Positions 1 to 7,608 of a stretch of DNA of 17,638 nucleotides are shown one piece after another; within the stretch, counting starts at the first letter, position 1; the number at the start of each line of letters is the position of its first letter. The notes under the pieces are model-generated. The model ran no database searches. It was not told where the DNA came from and worked only from the letters and a program-made list of their open reading frames with translations. The position numbers were made by a program, and so were the translations under genes. Origin of the DNA: Phycisphaerae bacterium (GTDB lineage Bacteria; Planctomycetota; Phycisphaerae; JAAYCJ01); contig JAAZAW010000028.1 of NCBI GenBank assembly GCA_012514125.1, positions 1 through 17,638 of the forward strand, read 5' to 3'.

Positions 1-69
1 AAGAAGAAGAATAAAAAGAAAAAGGCAGACGATAGCGATCAAAATCCGCCGCAGGAACCGGAGTTTTGA
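1..69 (+). CDS. C-terminal tail of an unidentified protein (partial)
   Basis: The reading frame is open from the first base to a TGA at 67-69 and gives 22 residues: a lysine run followed by an acidic and proline-rich end (KKADDSDQNPPQEPEF). Nothing here identifies the family; basic, disordered tails of this kind end many unrelated proteins. The gene begins outside the window, so start, length and function are unknown. The next gene on this strand begins about 200 bases later behind its own promoter-like sequence, so the two are probably separate transcription units. Confidence 0.5.
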   Translation, partial: KKKNKKKKADDSDQNPPQEPEF

Positions 70-130
70 TTTCATTCCTTTCCAATGATCTTCTGTTGAA
101 GGAATCGTTATTGAAAAGAGATGCAGCCTG

Positions 131-167
131 GTCCCTGAGCCTGCGGTCCCTGAGTTTGTCGAAGAGC
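131..167. repeat. REP-like dispersed repeat, copy 1 (with partial duplicate)
   Basis: Bases 146-167 read GTCCCTGAGTTTGTCGAAGA, then GC. They are preceded at 131-145 by a partial direct duplicate beginning GTCCCTGAGCCTG. The same motif recurs at 8350-8372 and, reversed, at 14185-14205. It resembles the short CCCTGAGCTTGTCGAAGGG element that I recall as dispersed between genes in many bacteria; the assignment to REP elements is from memory and not proven here. It lies in the spacer upstream of the antiporter gene. Confidence 0.55.
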
Positions 168-231
168 CGGAGGGGCACAAGGGCCGCAAGGGGATGAAAA
201 CGATTCGAAAAGGTCGTGTGTGCGATTTTAC

Positions 232-261
232 TTGACGATTATGGGGGGCGGCGTTTATAGC
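232..261 (+). promoter_or_regulatory. Candidate sigma70-type promoter of the antiporter-cmk-plsC-ispH run
   Basis: A -35-like TTGACG (232-237) is followed after 18 bases by TATAGC (256-261), matching five and four of six consensus positions. The predicted transcription start falls near base 268, only a few bases before the ATG at 272. No Shine-Dalgarno sequence precedes that ATG. Promoter and gene together therefore suggest a nearly leaderless transcript. This is inferred from sequence only. Confidence 0.5.
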
Positions 262-271
262 TTAATTGCCT

Positions 272-2014
272 ATGGATATCACTGTATTAAATGAACATCA
301 AATTTTGCTGTTGTTGACGGAACTTTTTCTCCTGTTGCTTTTTGCCAGGGGTTTAGGCGAGGTTTTTCGTCGGCTGGGCCAGCCTGCGGTGGTGGGAGAG
401 ATTCTGGCGGGGGTTTTGCTCGGGCCTACGGTTTTCGGATCGATTGCGCCGGTGATTCAGGGGAAACTTTTTCCGGTTTCCGACGTGATTCAGATGCACA
501 TGCTTGAGACGTTGTCGTGGCTTGGAGCCTTGTTCCTGCTGATGGTGGCGGGAATGGAAGTGGAATTGTCGGTGGTCCGCAAGCAAGGCCGATCGGCGAT
601 TTTGATTTCCCTGACGCGAATTGCGGTGGCGTTTGGGTTGGGATTTGTCGTGGGGCTATTTTTGCATCAGGCGTATTCACCGGAGTCGTCGCGATGGGCG
701 TTTTCGGCATTTTTTGGAATTGCGTGTACGGTGTGCGCGGTGCCGGTTCTGGCAAAGATTTTACACGAGCTTGATATGCTCAAGAGCGATATTGGGCTTT
801 TATCGCTCTCGTCGAGTACGCTGACGGATTTTGTCTGTTGGGTGATGTTTACGGTGGTGGCGGGTGTGGCGGCGGGAAAAGGGGTGGAACTGCACGGGCC
901 TGTTGTGACGATTGTGTCGATTTCGGTGATCATGGTTTTGGTGTTTACGCTGGGAAAAAGGGGCGTGAACTGGGTGACGAAACATGTTCAGGACGAATCG
1001 GGCTGGCAGAGCGGGACGGTGATGGTTTTTGCGTTCCTGCTGGCGTTGGGATTGGCGATCGTGTTTCAACTGGTCGGTGTTCACGCGGTGTTCGGATTTT
1101 TCCTGGCGGGGATTTTGATCGGAGAAAGTCCGCACGTGACGTTGCGGACTCGTGAGGCGATCAGCGAATTTGTCATGTCGTTGTTCAGCCCGCTATTTTT
1201 CGCGTCGATTGGAATGAAGGTAAATTTCCTGGCGCATTTCGACTGGCTGTTGGTGGTATTGGTGCTGGTTGTGGTGGTGGTTGGGAAGATGGCCGGAGTG
1301 TCGTTGGGGGCGAAACTTGGCGGGATGAGTTTTCGCGATTCGTTGCCGGTGGCGTCGGGGATGCTGGCGGGCGGCGCGATGGAAATTATTATTTCGCTGA
1401 TCGGATTGCAGATGGGATTGATCGGTCAGGATTTGTTCGTGGCGCTGGTGGTGGCGGCGGTGGTGACGAGCGTGGTAGCGGGGCCTATGCTGGTGTGGTC
1501 GCTTAAGCTCAATGAGCTGGTGAATTTAGGATCGTTTTTGTTCGGGGAGGCGGTGGTGGCGGATTTGCCGGCGTGGAATATGCGGGAGGCGGTTTCGGAA
1601 CTGGTGCTGCGGTTGAGCGGTCGATTGGGGAAATATCGTCCTGAGGAAGTGGCGATGGCGGTTCTGGCGAGAGAGGCGATCGGCAGTACGGCGTTGGGGA
1701 ATCAACTGGCCGTGCCGCATGCGAGGCTCGAACATTTGGATAAGCCCTTGCTGGCGGTGGGAAGGATCAAGTCCGGGATTCCTATGGACAGTCCGGACGG
1801 ACGCAATGTCCATTTGATCGTGATGATTTTGACGCCGAAGTCGGAATTGGGGCTTCAGGTGCAGATTCTGGCGGGAATTGTCGGGGCGCTGAGCGAGCCT
1901 GAGGTTCGGGAAAAACTGTTGAATTGCCCGGATGAAATGATGAATGATTTATTGATGCAAATGTTACGCGGACAGAAAATCTCCAAATCTCAAACAGGAG
2001 TCGGATTATTATGA
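272..2014 (+). CDS. CPA2-family cation:proton antiporter fused to a PTS EIIA (fructose/nitrogen type) domain
   Basis: A 580-residue inner-membrane protein. Residues about 10-415 form some twelve hydrophobic segments of the Kef/NapA-type exchanger fold, which moves Na+ or K+ against H+. The signature GQPAVVGEILAGVLLGP is near residues 36-52. The ion-binding aspartate is in STLTDF (about D186), so a Thr-Asp pair replaces the Asp-Asp or Asn-Asp seen in many relatives. Residues about 424-570 are a cytoplasmic PTS EIIA type 2 domain with the phosphorylatable histidine in AVPHARLEH (about H483). No other PTS gene is in the window; the domain probably senses phosphotransfer state and tunes transport, which is inference. 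The start at ATG 272 is preferred to TTG 266; a stop codon at 263-265 excludes anything longer. The stop codon overlaps the cmk start by four bases (ATGA). The cation specificity cannot be told from sequence. Confidence 0.88.
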   Translation: MDITVLNEHQILLLLTELFLLLLFARGLGEVFRRLGQPAVVGEILAGVLLGPTVFGSIAPVIQGKLFPVSDVIQMHMLETLSWLGALFLLMVAGMEVELSVVRKQGRSAILISLTRIAVAFGLGFVVGLFLHQAYSPESSRWAFSAFFGIACTVCAVPVLAKILHELDMLKSDIGLLSLSSSTLTDFVCWVMFTVVAGVAAGKGVELHGPVVTIVSISVIMVLVFTLGKRGVNWVTKHVQDESGWQSGTVMVFAFLLALGLAIVFQLVGVHAVFGFFLAGILIGESPHVTLRTREAISEFVMSLFSPLFFASIGMKVNFLAHFDWLLVVLVLVVVVVGKMAGVSLGAKLGGMSFRDSLPVASGMLAGGAMEIIISLIGLQMGLIGQDLFVALVVAAVVTSVVAGPMLVWSLKLNELVNLGSFLFGEAVVADLPAWNMREAVSELVLRLSGRLGKYRPEEVAMAVLAREAIGSTALGNQLAVPHARLEHLDKPLLAVGRIKSGIPMDSPDGRNVHLIVMILTPKSELGLQVQILAGIVGALSEPEVREKLLNCPDEMMNDLLMQMLRGQKISKSQTGVGLL

Positions 2015-2679
2015 TCGTAACCATTGACGGACCTGCGGGCACCGGAAAATCGACGATAGCGAAGCACTTGTCGGAGAAACTCGGCTGGATGTTTTTGGAT
2101 ACGGGGGCGATGTATCGGGTGGTGGCGTGGCTGGTGCAGCGGGAGGATATCAGTGTCGAAGAAACGACCCGGATAGCCCAGATCGCCCAATCGGCCACGA
2201 TTCGTTTTGTCCGTCGGGATCATTCACTGGAAATTTATGTGAATGACGAGGAAGTCACGGGTTTGGTGCGGACGGAGGCGGTATCGGAGTTTGCAAGCAG
2301 AATATCGGCGATCCCGGAGGTTCGGACGGCTTTGGTGCAAAAGCAGCGGGACCTGGCGAAATTTTATGGTAATATTGTGACCGAAGGCAGGGACCAGGGA
2401 TCGGTGGTTTTTCCGGATGCGGAATTGAAGGTGTATCTGGACGCGGATGTGACGGAGCGGGCCAGACGGCGATACGAGCAGTTGCGGGAGCAGGGTCAGC
2501 CGGCGGATTTTGAAAAGATTCTTGAAAGGTTGAAGGATCGTGATCATCGAGACAGGACGCGAGTGGTTTCACCGCTGGTGATTCCGGAGCAGGCGGTGGT
2601 GTTGGATACGACCCACATGACACCGGCGGAGGTCCTCAAGCGGTTGGTTCAATTGGTAAAGGAACGAGAACAACAATGA
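2011..2679 (+). CDS. cmk: Cytidylate kinase
   Basis: A 222-residue cytosolic enzyme, the usual length for the family. It phosphorylates CMP and dCMP with ATP to the diphosphates, recycling CMP released by lipid synthesis and RNA turnover. The P-loop GPAGTGKST is at residues 7-15. Next is the nucleotide-binding stretch LDTGAMYR (about 29-36), then EGRDQGSVVFPDAELKVYLDA (about 125-145) and the lid segment rich in Arg and Asp (RDHRDRTR, about 176-183). A Gln takes the place of the more usual Ile or Met in the GRDxG motif, a minor change. The ATG overlaps the antiporter stop by four bases and its own stop overlaps the plsC start by four bases. A cmk-plsC-ispH order is known from other bacteria, where rpsA often follows; rpsA is absent here. 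Confidence 0.95.
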   Translation: MIVTIDGPAGTGKSTIAKHLSEKLGWMFLDTGAMYRVVAWLVQREDISVEETTRIAQIAQSATIRFVRRDHSLEIYVNDEEVTGLVRTEAVSEFASRISAIPEVRTALVQKQRDLAKFYGNIVTEGRDQGSVVFPDAELKVYLDADVTERARRRYEQLREQGQPADFEKILERLKDRDHRDRTRVVSPLVIPEQAVVLDTTHMTPAEVLKRLVQLVKEREQQ

Positions 2680-3353
2680 GAGTGAAATTTTGGTATCGGT
2701 TGTGGCGGCGTTTGTGCCGTATTTATTTCGGCATGTTTCATTTTGGAAGGGTTTATAACCGGCATTATGTTCCCCAGGACGGGCCGTTGCTGTTGGTGAG
2801 CAATCATCAGAGCTTTTATGATCCGATGCTGGTGGGATATGGTCTGTCGCGGGAAGTGGATTACATGGCGCGCGATACGCTGTTCAGAAATCCTCATTTT
2901 GCTCGATTTATCCGGTCCTTTAACGCATTTCCGGTCAAACGGGGCGAGTCGGACCTTGCGGCGATGCGAGAGACGCTGAGGCGACTTAAGGAGGGTCGGG
3001 CGGTATTGCTTTTTCCGGAAGGGACTCGAACGCTCGACGGACGGATCAGTGAATTCAAGACGGGCGTGGCGCTTCTGGCGAAAAAGGCCAATTGTCCGAT
3101 TGTGCCGGTGGTGGTCGAAGGAGCGTTTGACGCCTGGCCGAGGTCGTCCAAACGTCCGAAGATATTTAAACGGACACTGGTGACGTTTGGACAGCCTTTC
3201 ATGCCGGAAGACGTCAAACGTTGTCCGCCGGAGGAGTTTGTAAAGATTGTTCACACGAGAATGCTTGAAATGCAGGAAGAACTTCGACGCAAACGCGGAC
3301 TGGAACCGTATAATTATGCAACACCGGTTTTGAAGGAAGGAGCGGCGGAGTGA
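2676..3353 (+). CDS. plsC: 1-acyl-sn-glycerol-3-phosphate acyltransferase (PlsC family)
   Basis: A 225-residue membrane-associated acyltransferase. It adds the second acyl chain to lysophosphatidic acid to make phosphatidic acid, the precursor of all phospholipids. The catalytic motif I is NHQSFYD (residues 43-49, His44 and Asp49). Motif II is around FPVKRGESD (85-93), motif III is FPEGTRT (113-119), and motif IV is IVPVVVEGA. A short amphipathic N-terminal segment (about 5-25) probably attaches it to the inner leaflet. The start ATG overlaps cmk by four bases; the last codons overlap the ispH GTG by four bases and carry its ribosome binding site. Substrate preference cannot be read from the sequence, and related enzymes act on other lysolipids. 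Confidence 0.92.
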   Translation: MRVKFWYRLWRRLCRIYFGMFHFGRVYNRHYVPQDGPLLLVSNHQSFYDPMLVGYGLSREVDYMARDTLFRNPHFARFIRSFNAFPVKRGESDLAAMRETLRRLKEGRAVLLFPEGTRTLDGRISEFKTGVALLAKKANCPIVPVVVEGAFDAWPRSSKRPKIFKRTLVTFGQPFMPEDVKRCPPEEFVKIVHTRMLEMQEELRRKRGLEPYNYATPVLKEGAAE

Positions 3354-4213
3354 AGATTTTGTTGGCGAAAAAGCGTGGGTTTTGTCCGGGCGTTCAGCAT
3401 GCCATCGATATGGCCAAATCGGCGCTGGAGACCTATGGGATCGTGTATAGTCTTGGAGAGATCATCCACAACCAGCAGGTGGTGTCGGAATTGACGAACC
3501 AGGGGTTGAAGATCGTCGAGTCGGTGGATCAGGTCCCGGAGGGGGCGACGGTGCTGATTCGTTCGCACGGGGTCGGGCCGGCGGTGTTTCAACAGGCGCG
3601 GGAGCGAAATCTGACGGTGGTCGATGCGACGTGCGTGCTGGTGAAACGCGCTCAGAAGATCGTTCAGCAATTGGACGAGTCGGGTTACCAGGTGATGGTG
3701 ATCGGGGATCCGAATCATCCGGAGGTGAGAGGGATTGTGGGCTATGCGCAGCATGTGATGGTGGTGAATAATGAGAGCGACCTGACGAATATCCCCAAAT
3801 TTTCGAAGATCGGCATCGCGGCGCAGACGACGCTGAGCCGGGCACATCTTGCGGGCATGGTGGCAAAGATTATTGAAAATGGATTTAATGAAATTCGTCT
3901 TGTCAGTACGCTGTGTGAACAGGCGGTGGGCAGGCAGCTTTCGGCGGTGGAACTGGCGAAACAAGTGGATGTGATGTTTGTGCTGGGCGGGATGCACTCG
4001 GCAAATACCCGAGAGCTGGCGCAATTGTCGAGCAGTTGCGGGACACGAACGTATCATCTGGAGAATTTCACCGGCTTTGAGCCGGGAATGATTCGGGGGG
4101 CGGCAACCATCGGCATCACAGCGGGGGCATCGACACCGGAGAATATTGTGCAGGAATTTGTCAGCGGATTGGAAAAGTATGAGAAGATGGGACGTGGGGG
4201 AAGTGAAGAGTAG
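3350..4213 (+). CDS. ispH: 4-hydroxy-3-methylbut-2-enyl diphosphate reductase
   Basis: A 287-residue iron-sulfur enzyme of the methylerythritol phosphate pathway. It reduces HMBPP to IPP and DMAPP, the precursors of quinones, carotenoids and cell-wall lipid carriers. The three cluster cysteines are all present: Cys12 (GFCPGV), Cys95 (DATCVLV) and Cys189 (STLCEQA). Substrate-binding histidines are in EIIHN (His40), RSHGVG (His73) and NHPEV (His123), with the proton-donor glutamate at 125, and the SANT motif is in GGMHSANT. The start is GTG, overlapping the plsC stop as GTGA, with a strong ribosome binding site (AAGGAAGGAG) inside the end of plsC. The protein ends with a short charged tail. A tandem AAGTTGG repeat begins right after the stop codon. 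Confidence 0.96.
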   Translation: MKILLAKKRGFCPGVQHAIDMAKSALETYGIVYSLGEIIHNQQVVSELTNQGLKIVESVDQVPEGATVLIRSHGVGPAVFQQARERNLTVVDATCVLVKRAQKIVQQLDESGYQVMVIGDPNHPEVRGIVGYAQHVMVVNNESDLTNIPKFSKIGIAAQTTLSRAHLAGMVAKIIENGFNEIRLVSTLCEQAVGRQLSAVELAKQVDVMFVLGGMHSANTRELAQLSSSCGTRTYHLENFTGFEPGMIRGAATIGITAGASTPENIVQEFVSGLEKYEKMGRGGSEE

Positions 4214-4230
4214 AAGTTGGAAGTTGGAAG
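4214..4230. repeat. AAGTTGG tandem tract downstream of ispH
   Basis: The 17 bases directly after the ispH stop are AAGTTGGAAGTTGGAAG, two and a half heptad units. The same 16-base core occurs reversed at 14238-14253, directly downstream of the stop of the four-helix-bundle gene. A single unit lies downstream of the HU gene near 7554-7563. In all three the orientation relative to the upstream gene is the same. There is no hairpin within the tract. Confidence 0.6.
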
Positions 4231-4282
4231 ATTGGATGGTCGGTTTTGCGTTCGACGGTTGAATAATATGGAAAGTTGAGTT

Positions 4283-6067
4283 ATGAGTCCGATACCCCCG
4301 AATATTGTGATGACGTCTCGGAAGAATCTTGATGCGCTGCGAACGGTGAATCGCGATCTGGCCAAGCGGCTTGATGGGTTCGATTGGCCCGACGGGGTGA
4401 AATTTGTTCCGGCGCTGGACGGCACATTGAGCGCGTTTGGCGAAGGGTTGAGCAAGTCGGGGTGGTTTGCGTATTCCGGCTCGCCCCGGATTCGTGAGCA
4501 GATCGTGTGCGAACAGTTTAATGCGGGCGAATCAAACGTGATTCTACCGGGGTGCGGCCAGGGATACGGGCTGACAATGCTGCTGTCGAAATTTGATCAC
4601 AGACAGAGTATTTTTGTCTGGGAGCCGAAACTGATTCACGTGGCGATTGTGCTGGGACTTTGGGATTTGTCGAAGGCGATTTCGGATCGTCGACTCATTT
4701 TTCTGACACAGGCGGAACTGGAGAAAAGCCTGGTGGATTTTATTTCGGGGCATCAGGAATTTTCGGTGCCGACGAAGATGTTGGTGTGGCCCTGGCTTGA
4801 AGATGGTGAGTGTGGTCAATTGTCGTTGGCCGTTGAACGAGCGCTAGCGGTCCTGAACCCGGTGGTGAATCGGACTGTTGAAGTCCTTCAGGCTGAGCTT
4901 GATGAAACGCTTGAAAAACAGGCCGCGGGAAACGAACGACTCGTTCAGGTCTTTGGTTTGCTCGTGAATCGGGTGAGTGATCGGCTGGCGAGAGATTTGG
5001 CTTGGGGAGTGAAAAAGACCGGATATCGGTCGGACATTTTTCTGATCGATCAGCCGGGACATAACGGTATGGTGGGGATGTTGAGGAAGATGATTCAGGT
5101 TCGACCCGATACGATTATTTCAATTGGAGCGAATAAAAAGAACTGGAAGATTGCCATTCCTTCCCATATCCGATTTGTGAGTTTTTTGTCCGTTCCGGGG
5201 GTCTTGCTGGGGCAGAAAGTTCTGGATGAGTTGCCGGAACCCGAAATCAATGAACGGTTTGTCGTGGGCGATTACGTCGAATGCGAAGTGTTGCGCAAAC
5301 GATTTGGAAAGGACAACGTTTTTGCGATCGAGTCGGCGATGAATCCGGAAGTGTTTCATCCGCTGGCGGAATCGCACGAGTATGACGTGATTATTTCGGC
5401 GAATCGGACCGACACTGATCCTGCGGCGTGGGGCATCAGCCAGGAATCACACCGGAAACTTTGGAAGCAAATCGCGAAGATCATTGAGGATGAACCTCTG
5501 AGGTATTTTGTATGCGATGCCGGAAGAATTATCGATCAGGCATCGCAGATTTGCGGGGTGAGGCTCAGCGATCCGCAATTGATCGAGTCGCTGGAACATC
5601 TGGTGAAAACGGTATTGATTCCCTCGTGTTCGGCTACGGCGATTGCCCTCCAGATGATTAAAGCCGGTTTTAAAATTCGCGTGGTGGGATCGGGATGGGA
5701 AAAAGTCGAAGCACTTTCATCGTCGGTCCAGACCATGCCGGAGGATACGGACGAATTAAATGAACTGCTGCATCGCGGCGATCTTGTATTATCGCTCGAT
5801 AGTGTGACGAATCGGCGGCAAATTGTTTTTGACAGCTTGTGCGCTGGCCGGGTGGTGATGGTTCGTCGATTACCGGAAGACCGACTGGCTGATCTTCCAG
5901 AGATCGATAAGTATGTGGTTTATCTGGAGGCGGATGACGAATTGACGAAGCAGACGCGGGCGGCGATGAAAAAATTGCCGATATTACGGGAACAGATGAG
6001 ACAGGGACGGGCAGAACTTGTGGAAAAATATTCTTTTGAACGACAGATTCGCGATATTTTGAAATAA
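4283..6067 (+). CDS. Two-part Maf-like (DUF115-like) and CgeB-like glycosyltransferase
   Basis: A soluble protein of 594 residues. The N-terminal part (about 55-210) resembles the region before the catalytic domain of Maf/DUF115 proteins: a phrase like YSGSPRIREQ, then a glycine-rich Rossmann turn (ILPGCGQGYGLTMLL) and an acidic strand end (FVWEPKL). The C-terminal half (about 255-594) resembles CgeB-type GT-B glycosyltransferases: a NPEVFHPL segment followed by YDVIISANR (about 345-375), then near the end NELLHRGDLVLSLDS, FDSLCAGRVVMV and the closing KYSFERQIRDIL. A role in glycosylating proteins or surface polymers is an inference; donor and acceptor are unknown. The ATG is preceded by GGAAAG at 4270-4275, a usable but weak ribosome binding site. 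The gene lies 69 bases after ispH on the same strand. Confidence 0.65.
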   Translation: MSPIPPNIVMTSRKNLDALRTVNRDLAKRLDGFDWPDGVKFVPALDGTLSAFGEGLSKSGWFAYSGSPRIREQIVCEQFNAGESNVILPGCGQGYGLTMLLSKFDHRQSIFVWEPKLIHVAIVLGLWDLSKAISDRRLIFLTQAELEKSLVDFISGHQEFSVPTKMLVWPWLEDGECGQLSLAVERALAVLNPVVNRTVEVLQAELDETLEKQAAGNERLVQVFGLLVNRVSDRLARDLAWGVKKTGYRSDIFLIDQPGHNGMVGMLRKMIQVRPDTIISIGANKKNWKIAIPSHIRFVSFLSVPGVLLGQKVLDELPEPEINERFVVGDYVECEVLRKRFGKDNVFAIESAMNPEVFHPLAESHEYDVIISANRTDTDPAAWGISQESHRKLWKQIAKIIEDEPLRYFVCDAGRIIDQASQICGVRLSDPQLIESLEHLVKTVLIPSCSATAIALQMIKAGFKIRVVGSGWEKVEALSSSVQTMPEDTDELNELLHRGDLVLSLDSVTNRRQIVFDSLCAGRVVMVRRLPEDRLADLPEIDKYVVYLEADDELTKQTRAAMKKLPILREQMRQGRAELVEKYSFERQIRDILK

Positions 6068-6125
6068 AGATGATATAATAATCAATGATCGGCATTGAAT
6101 GGTCGGCGTTCAGTTCGGAAGAAAG

Positions 6126-7154
6126 ATGAAGAAAAACAAAAAAAATATTGTTTTGGATAAGGAATCGAAGTCGCGATCCGATCGTCCTGCGGGCGATATC
6201 GAGCACTCACGATTGCAGTGGGTGGATATTCCTTTTGACGCGGAGCATCCAATTGCGTTCGGAATTAATGTTTATCCGAATCGAACACAGTGTCATTTTG
6301 ATATCCATCTGGGTCTTGAAATCGGAATTTGCCTTTCCGGCGCAGGCAGGCGGTGGTTCGGTTCGCATTCGTTTGAGATTGAGCCGGGGAAGGTGTGGTT
6401 TGCGGGGTTGTGGGAGCCTCACGGTTTTGAAGTGATCAAACCGCAAGCGCGTCACATGGTGATCCAGATTGTGCCCGAATACATCGATACGCCCGAACCG
6501 TTTACCTCGTTTGACTGGACACGGATTTTCAAGGTATCGCCCGACCGTCGTCCCACGAGCAAGAGCAAAACGGACAGGGACTTTAGCCTGTCGTTTGCAA
6601 AAAAGATGCTCGCGATCGTACAGCAGACGGACGATCCGAACTGGTTGATTCGGGCAAGACTTCTTTTGCAGGAATTCATCCTTTATTTTTCCGAAAAGAT
6701 CGTCGATTCGGAGAAATCGAATTATCGCGTCGAGCCTTTCCATCAGCGTCAGAAACTTTTACCGGCACTGATTTTGCTCGAACAACGGCGATGTCAAAAT
6801 GTTTCGATCATTGAAGCAGCCCGGGCGGCGCACATGGGACGATCGTCATTTTCACAGATGTTCCGGTCGGCGGTGGGAGTATCCTTTGGCAAATACTGTC
6901 AACGACGACGTTTGGCGGGTGCGATCTGCGATTTACGTTCGACGGACCTTAAACTCGCTGCCATTGCTCAGCGGTGGGGATTTTGCGATGCGGCGCATTT
7001 TGTGCGATTGTTTAAATTAACGATGCACATGACGCCAAGCGAATATCGCCAGTACTGGATGGATTCGACCAGCGGCAGAAAGAAAATCTTAAAGGCCCTG
7101 CCGGTGCCTTCGCTGGACTTGCCGATGTTTCAGGAAAATATTATTAATACATAA
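6126..7154 (+). CDS. AraC-family transcriptional regulator with cupin-like sensing domain
   Basis: A DNA-binding regulator of 342 residues from ATG 6126. Residues about 55-105 form a cupin-like AraC ligand-binding region (HFDIHLGLEIGICLSGAG, then IEPGKVWFAGLWEPHGF). Residues about 210-312 hold the double helix-turn-helix: SIIEAARAAHMGRSSFSQMFRSAVG is the first and LAAIAQRWGFCDAAHFVRLFK the second, followed by the typical MTPSEYRQY. The ATG at 6126 is preferred because GGAAGAAAG stands just before it; an in-frame ATG at 6099 has no ribosome binding site. The N-terminus is lysine-rich. The ligand is unknown. It sits 56 bases before the FeoB-associated membrane protein gene, so a link to iron is possible but only suggested by position. 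Confidence 0.85.
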   Translation: MKKNKKNIVLDKESKSRSDRPAGDIEHSRLQWVDIPFDAEHPIAFGINVYPNRTQCHFDIHLGLEIGICLSGAGRRWFGSHSFEIEPGKVWFAGLWEPHGFEVIKPQARHMVIQIVPEYIDTPEPFTSFDWTRIFKVSPDRRPTSKSKTDRDFSLSFAKKMLAIVQQTDDPNWLIRARLLLQEFILYFSEKIVDSEKSNYRVEPFHQRQKLLPALILLEQRRCQNVSIIEAARAAHMGRSSFSQMFRSAVGVSFGKYCQRRRLAGAICDLRSTDLKLAAIAQRWGFCDAAHFVRLFKLTMHMTPSEYRQYWMDSTSGRKKILKALPVPSLDLPMFQENIINT

Positions 7155-7210
7155 GGGTCGGTCCCGGCGTGGAGCGATCCATTTGATCAACGAGAAAAGG
7201 ATTTGATTGT

Positions 7211-7375
7211 ATGGCTGGTATTATTATTGTCGGTGTTATTGCTTTGGCGTGTGTCAGTCTTGGATATTTTATGTACCGATCCATGAAGGCATCGGGCGGC
7301 TGCGGGTGTTGTTCGGGGACCAAGGAACATCGGCACTCTGATCATTCGGATTGCTGCTGCGAAAATCATAAATAA
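7211..7375 (+). CDS. FeoB-associated Cys-rich membrane protein
   Basis: A 54-residue protein. It has one N-terminal membrane helix (residues 3-22, AGIIIVGVIALACVSLGYFM). A short basic stretch (YRSMKAS) follows, then a cytoplasmic-type tail with two cysteine clusters, GGCGCCSG (29-36) and DCCCENHK (47-54), with several histidines between them. This is the layout of the small Cys-rich proteins usually encoded just after feoB, thought to assist ferrous iron transport. Here feoB is about 8 kb away and on the other strand. A weak AAAAGG ribosome binding site ends 10 bases before the ATG. It follows the AraC regulator by 56 bases and may share its transcript. A general metal-binding role outside Feo cannot be excluded. 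Confidence 0.75.
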   Translation: MAGIIIVGVIALACVSLGYFMYRSMKASGGCGCCSGTKEHRHSDHSDCCCENHK

Positions 7376-7495
7376 AACCGAACTCTGCCCGAAAATAGAT
7401 CCGTCCAATCGATATAAACGATCTGCCCTTTGATCAATTCGGCTTCAACATCATAACACAATACAGCCTTTCGTCAGTAAGAGAACAAATGAACG

Positions 7496-7534
7496 AAAAA
7501 CAACCTCGCCGGGGTCCGGTTTGACCGGACGAGG
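7496..7534 (-). terminator. Probable rho-independent terminator of the HU gene
   Basis: On the minus strand a hairpin with a perfect seven-base inner stem (GTCCGGT CAA ACCGGAC, bases 7514-7530) is enclosed by an outer CCTC/GAGG pairing with a bulge on one side. It is followed by TTGTTTTT. It lies about 75 bases past the HU stop and faces the right way for that gene. On the plus strand no T-run follows, so it would not act as a typical terminator for the genes on the left. Confidence 0.55.
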
Positions 7535-7553
7535 GCGGGAAGCGTGACTTTGC

Positions 7554-7563
7554 CTTCCAACTT
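7554..7563. repeat. Single AAGTTGG-type unit downstream of HU
   Basis: On the minus strand the sequence is GAAAAAAGTTGGAAGGC, holding one AAGTTGGAAG unit. It matches the tandem tracts after ispH (4214-4230) and after the four-helix-bundle gene (14238-14253), and has the same orientation relative to the preceding gene. With one unit the match could be chance. Confidence 0.3.
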
Positions 7564-7608
7564 TTTTCGCCCCTTATTTGCAAAAGGCGGTACTCTGATC
7601 TAAAACTC

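Noticed and set aside
838..1155. Long glycine- and arginine-rich overlapping frames within the antiporter gene
   Set aside because: They are shadows of a G-rich coding sequence; the antiporter frame carries the clear membrane protein signature.
7489..7524. Tiny plus-strand frame MNEKQPRRGPV running into a hairpin, possible leader peptide
   Set aside because: No gene on the plus strand follows, and the hairpin is better explained as the minus-strand terminator of HU.
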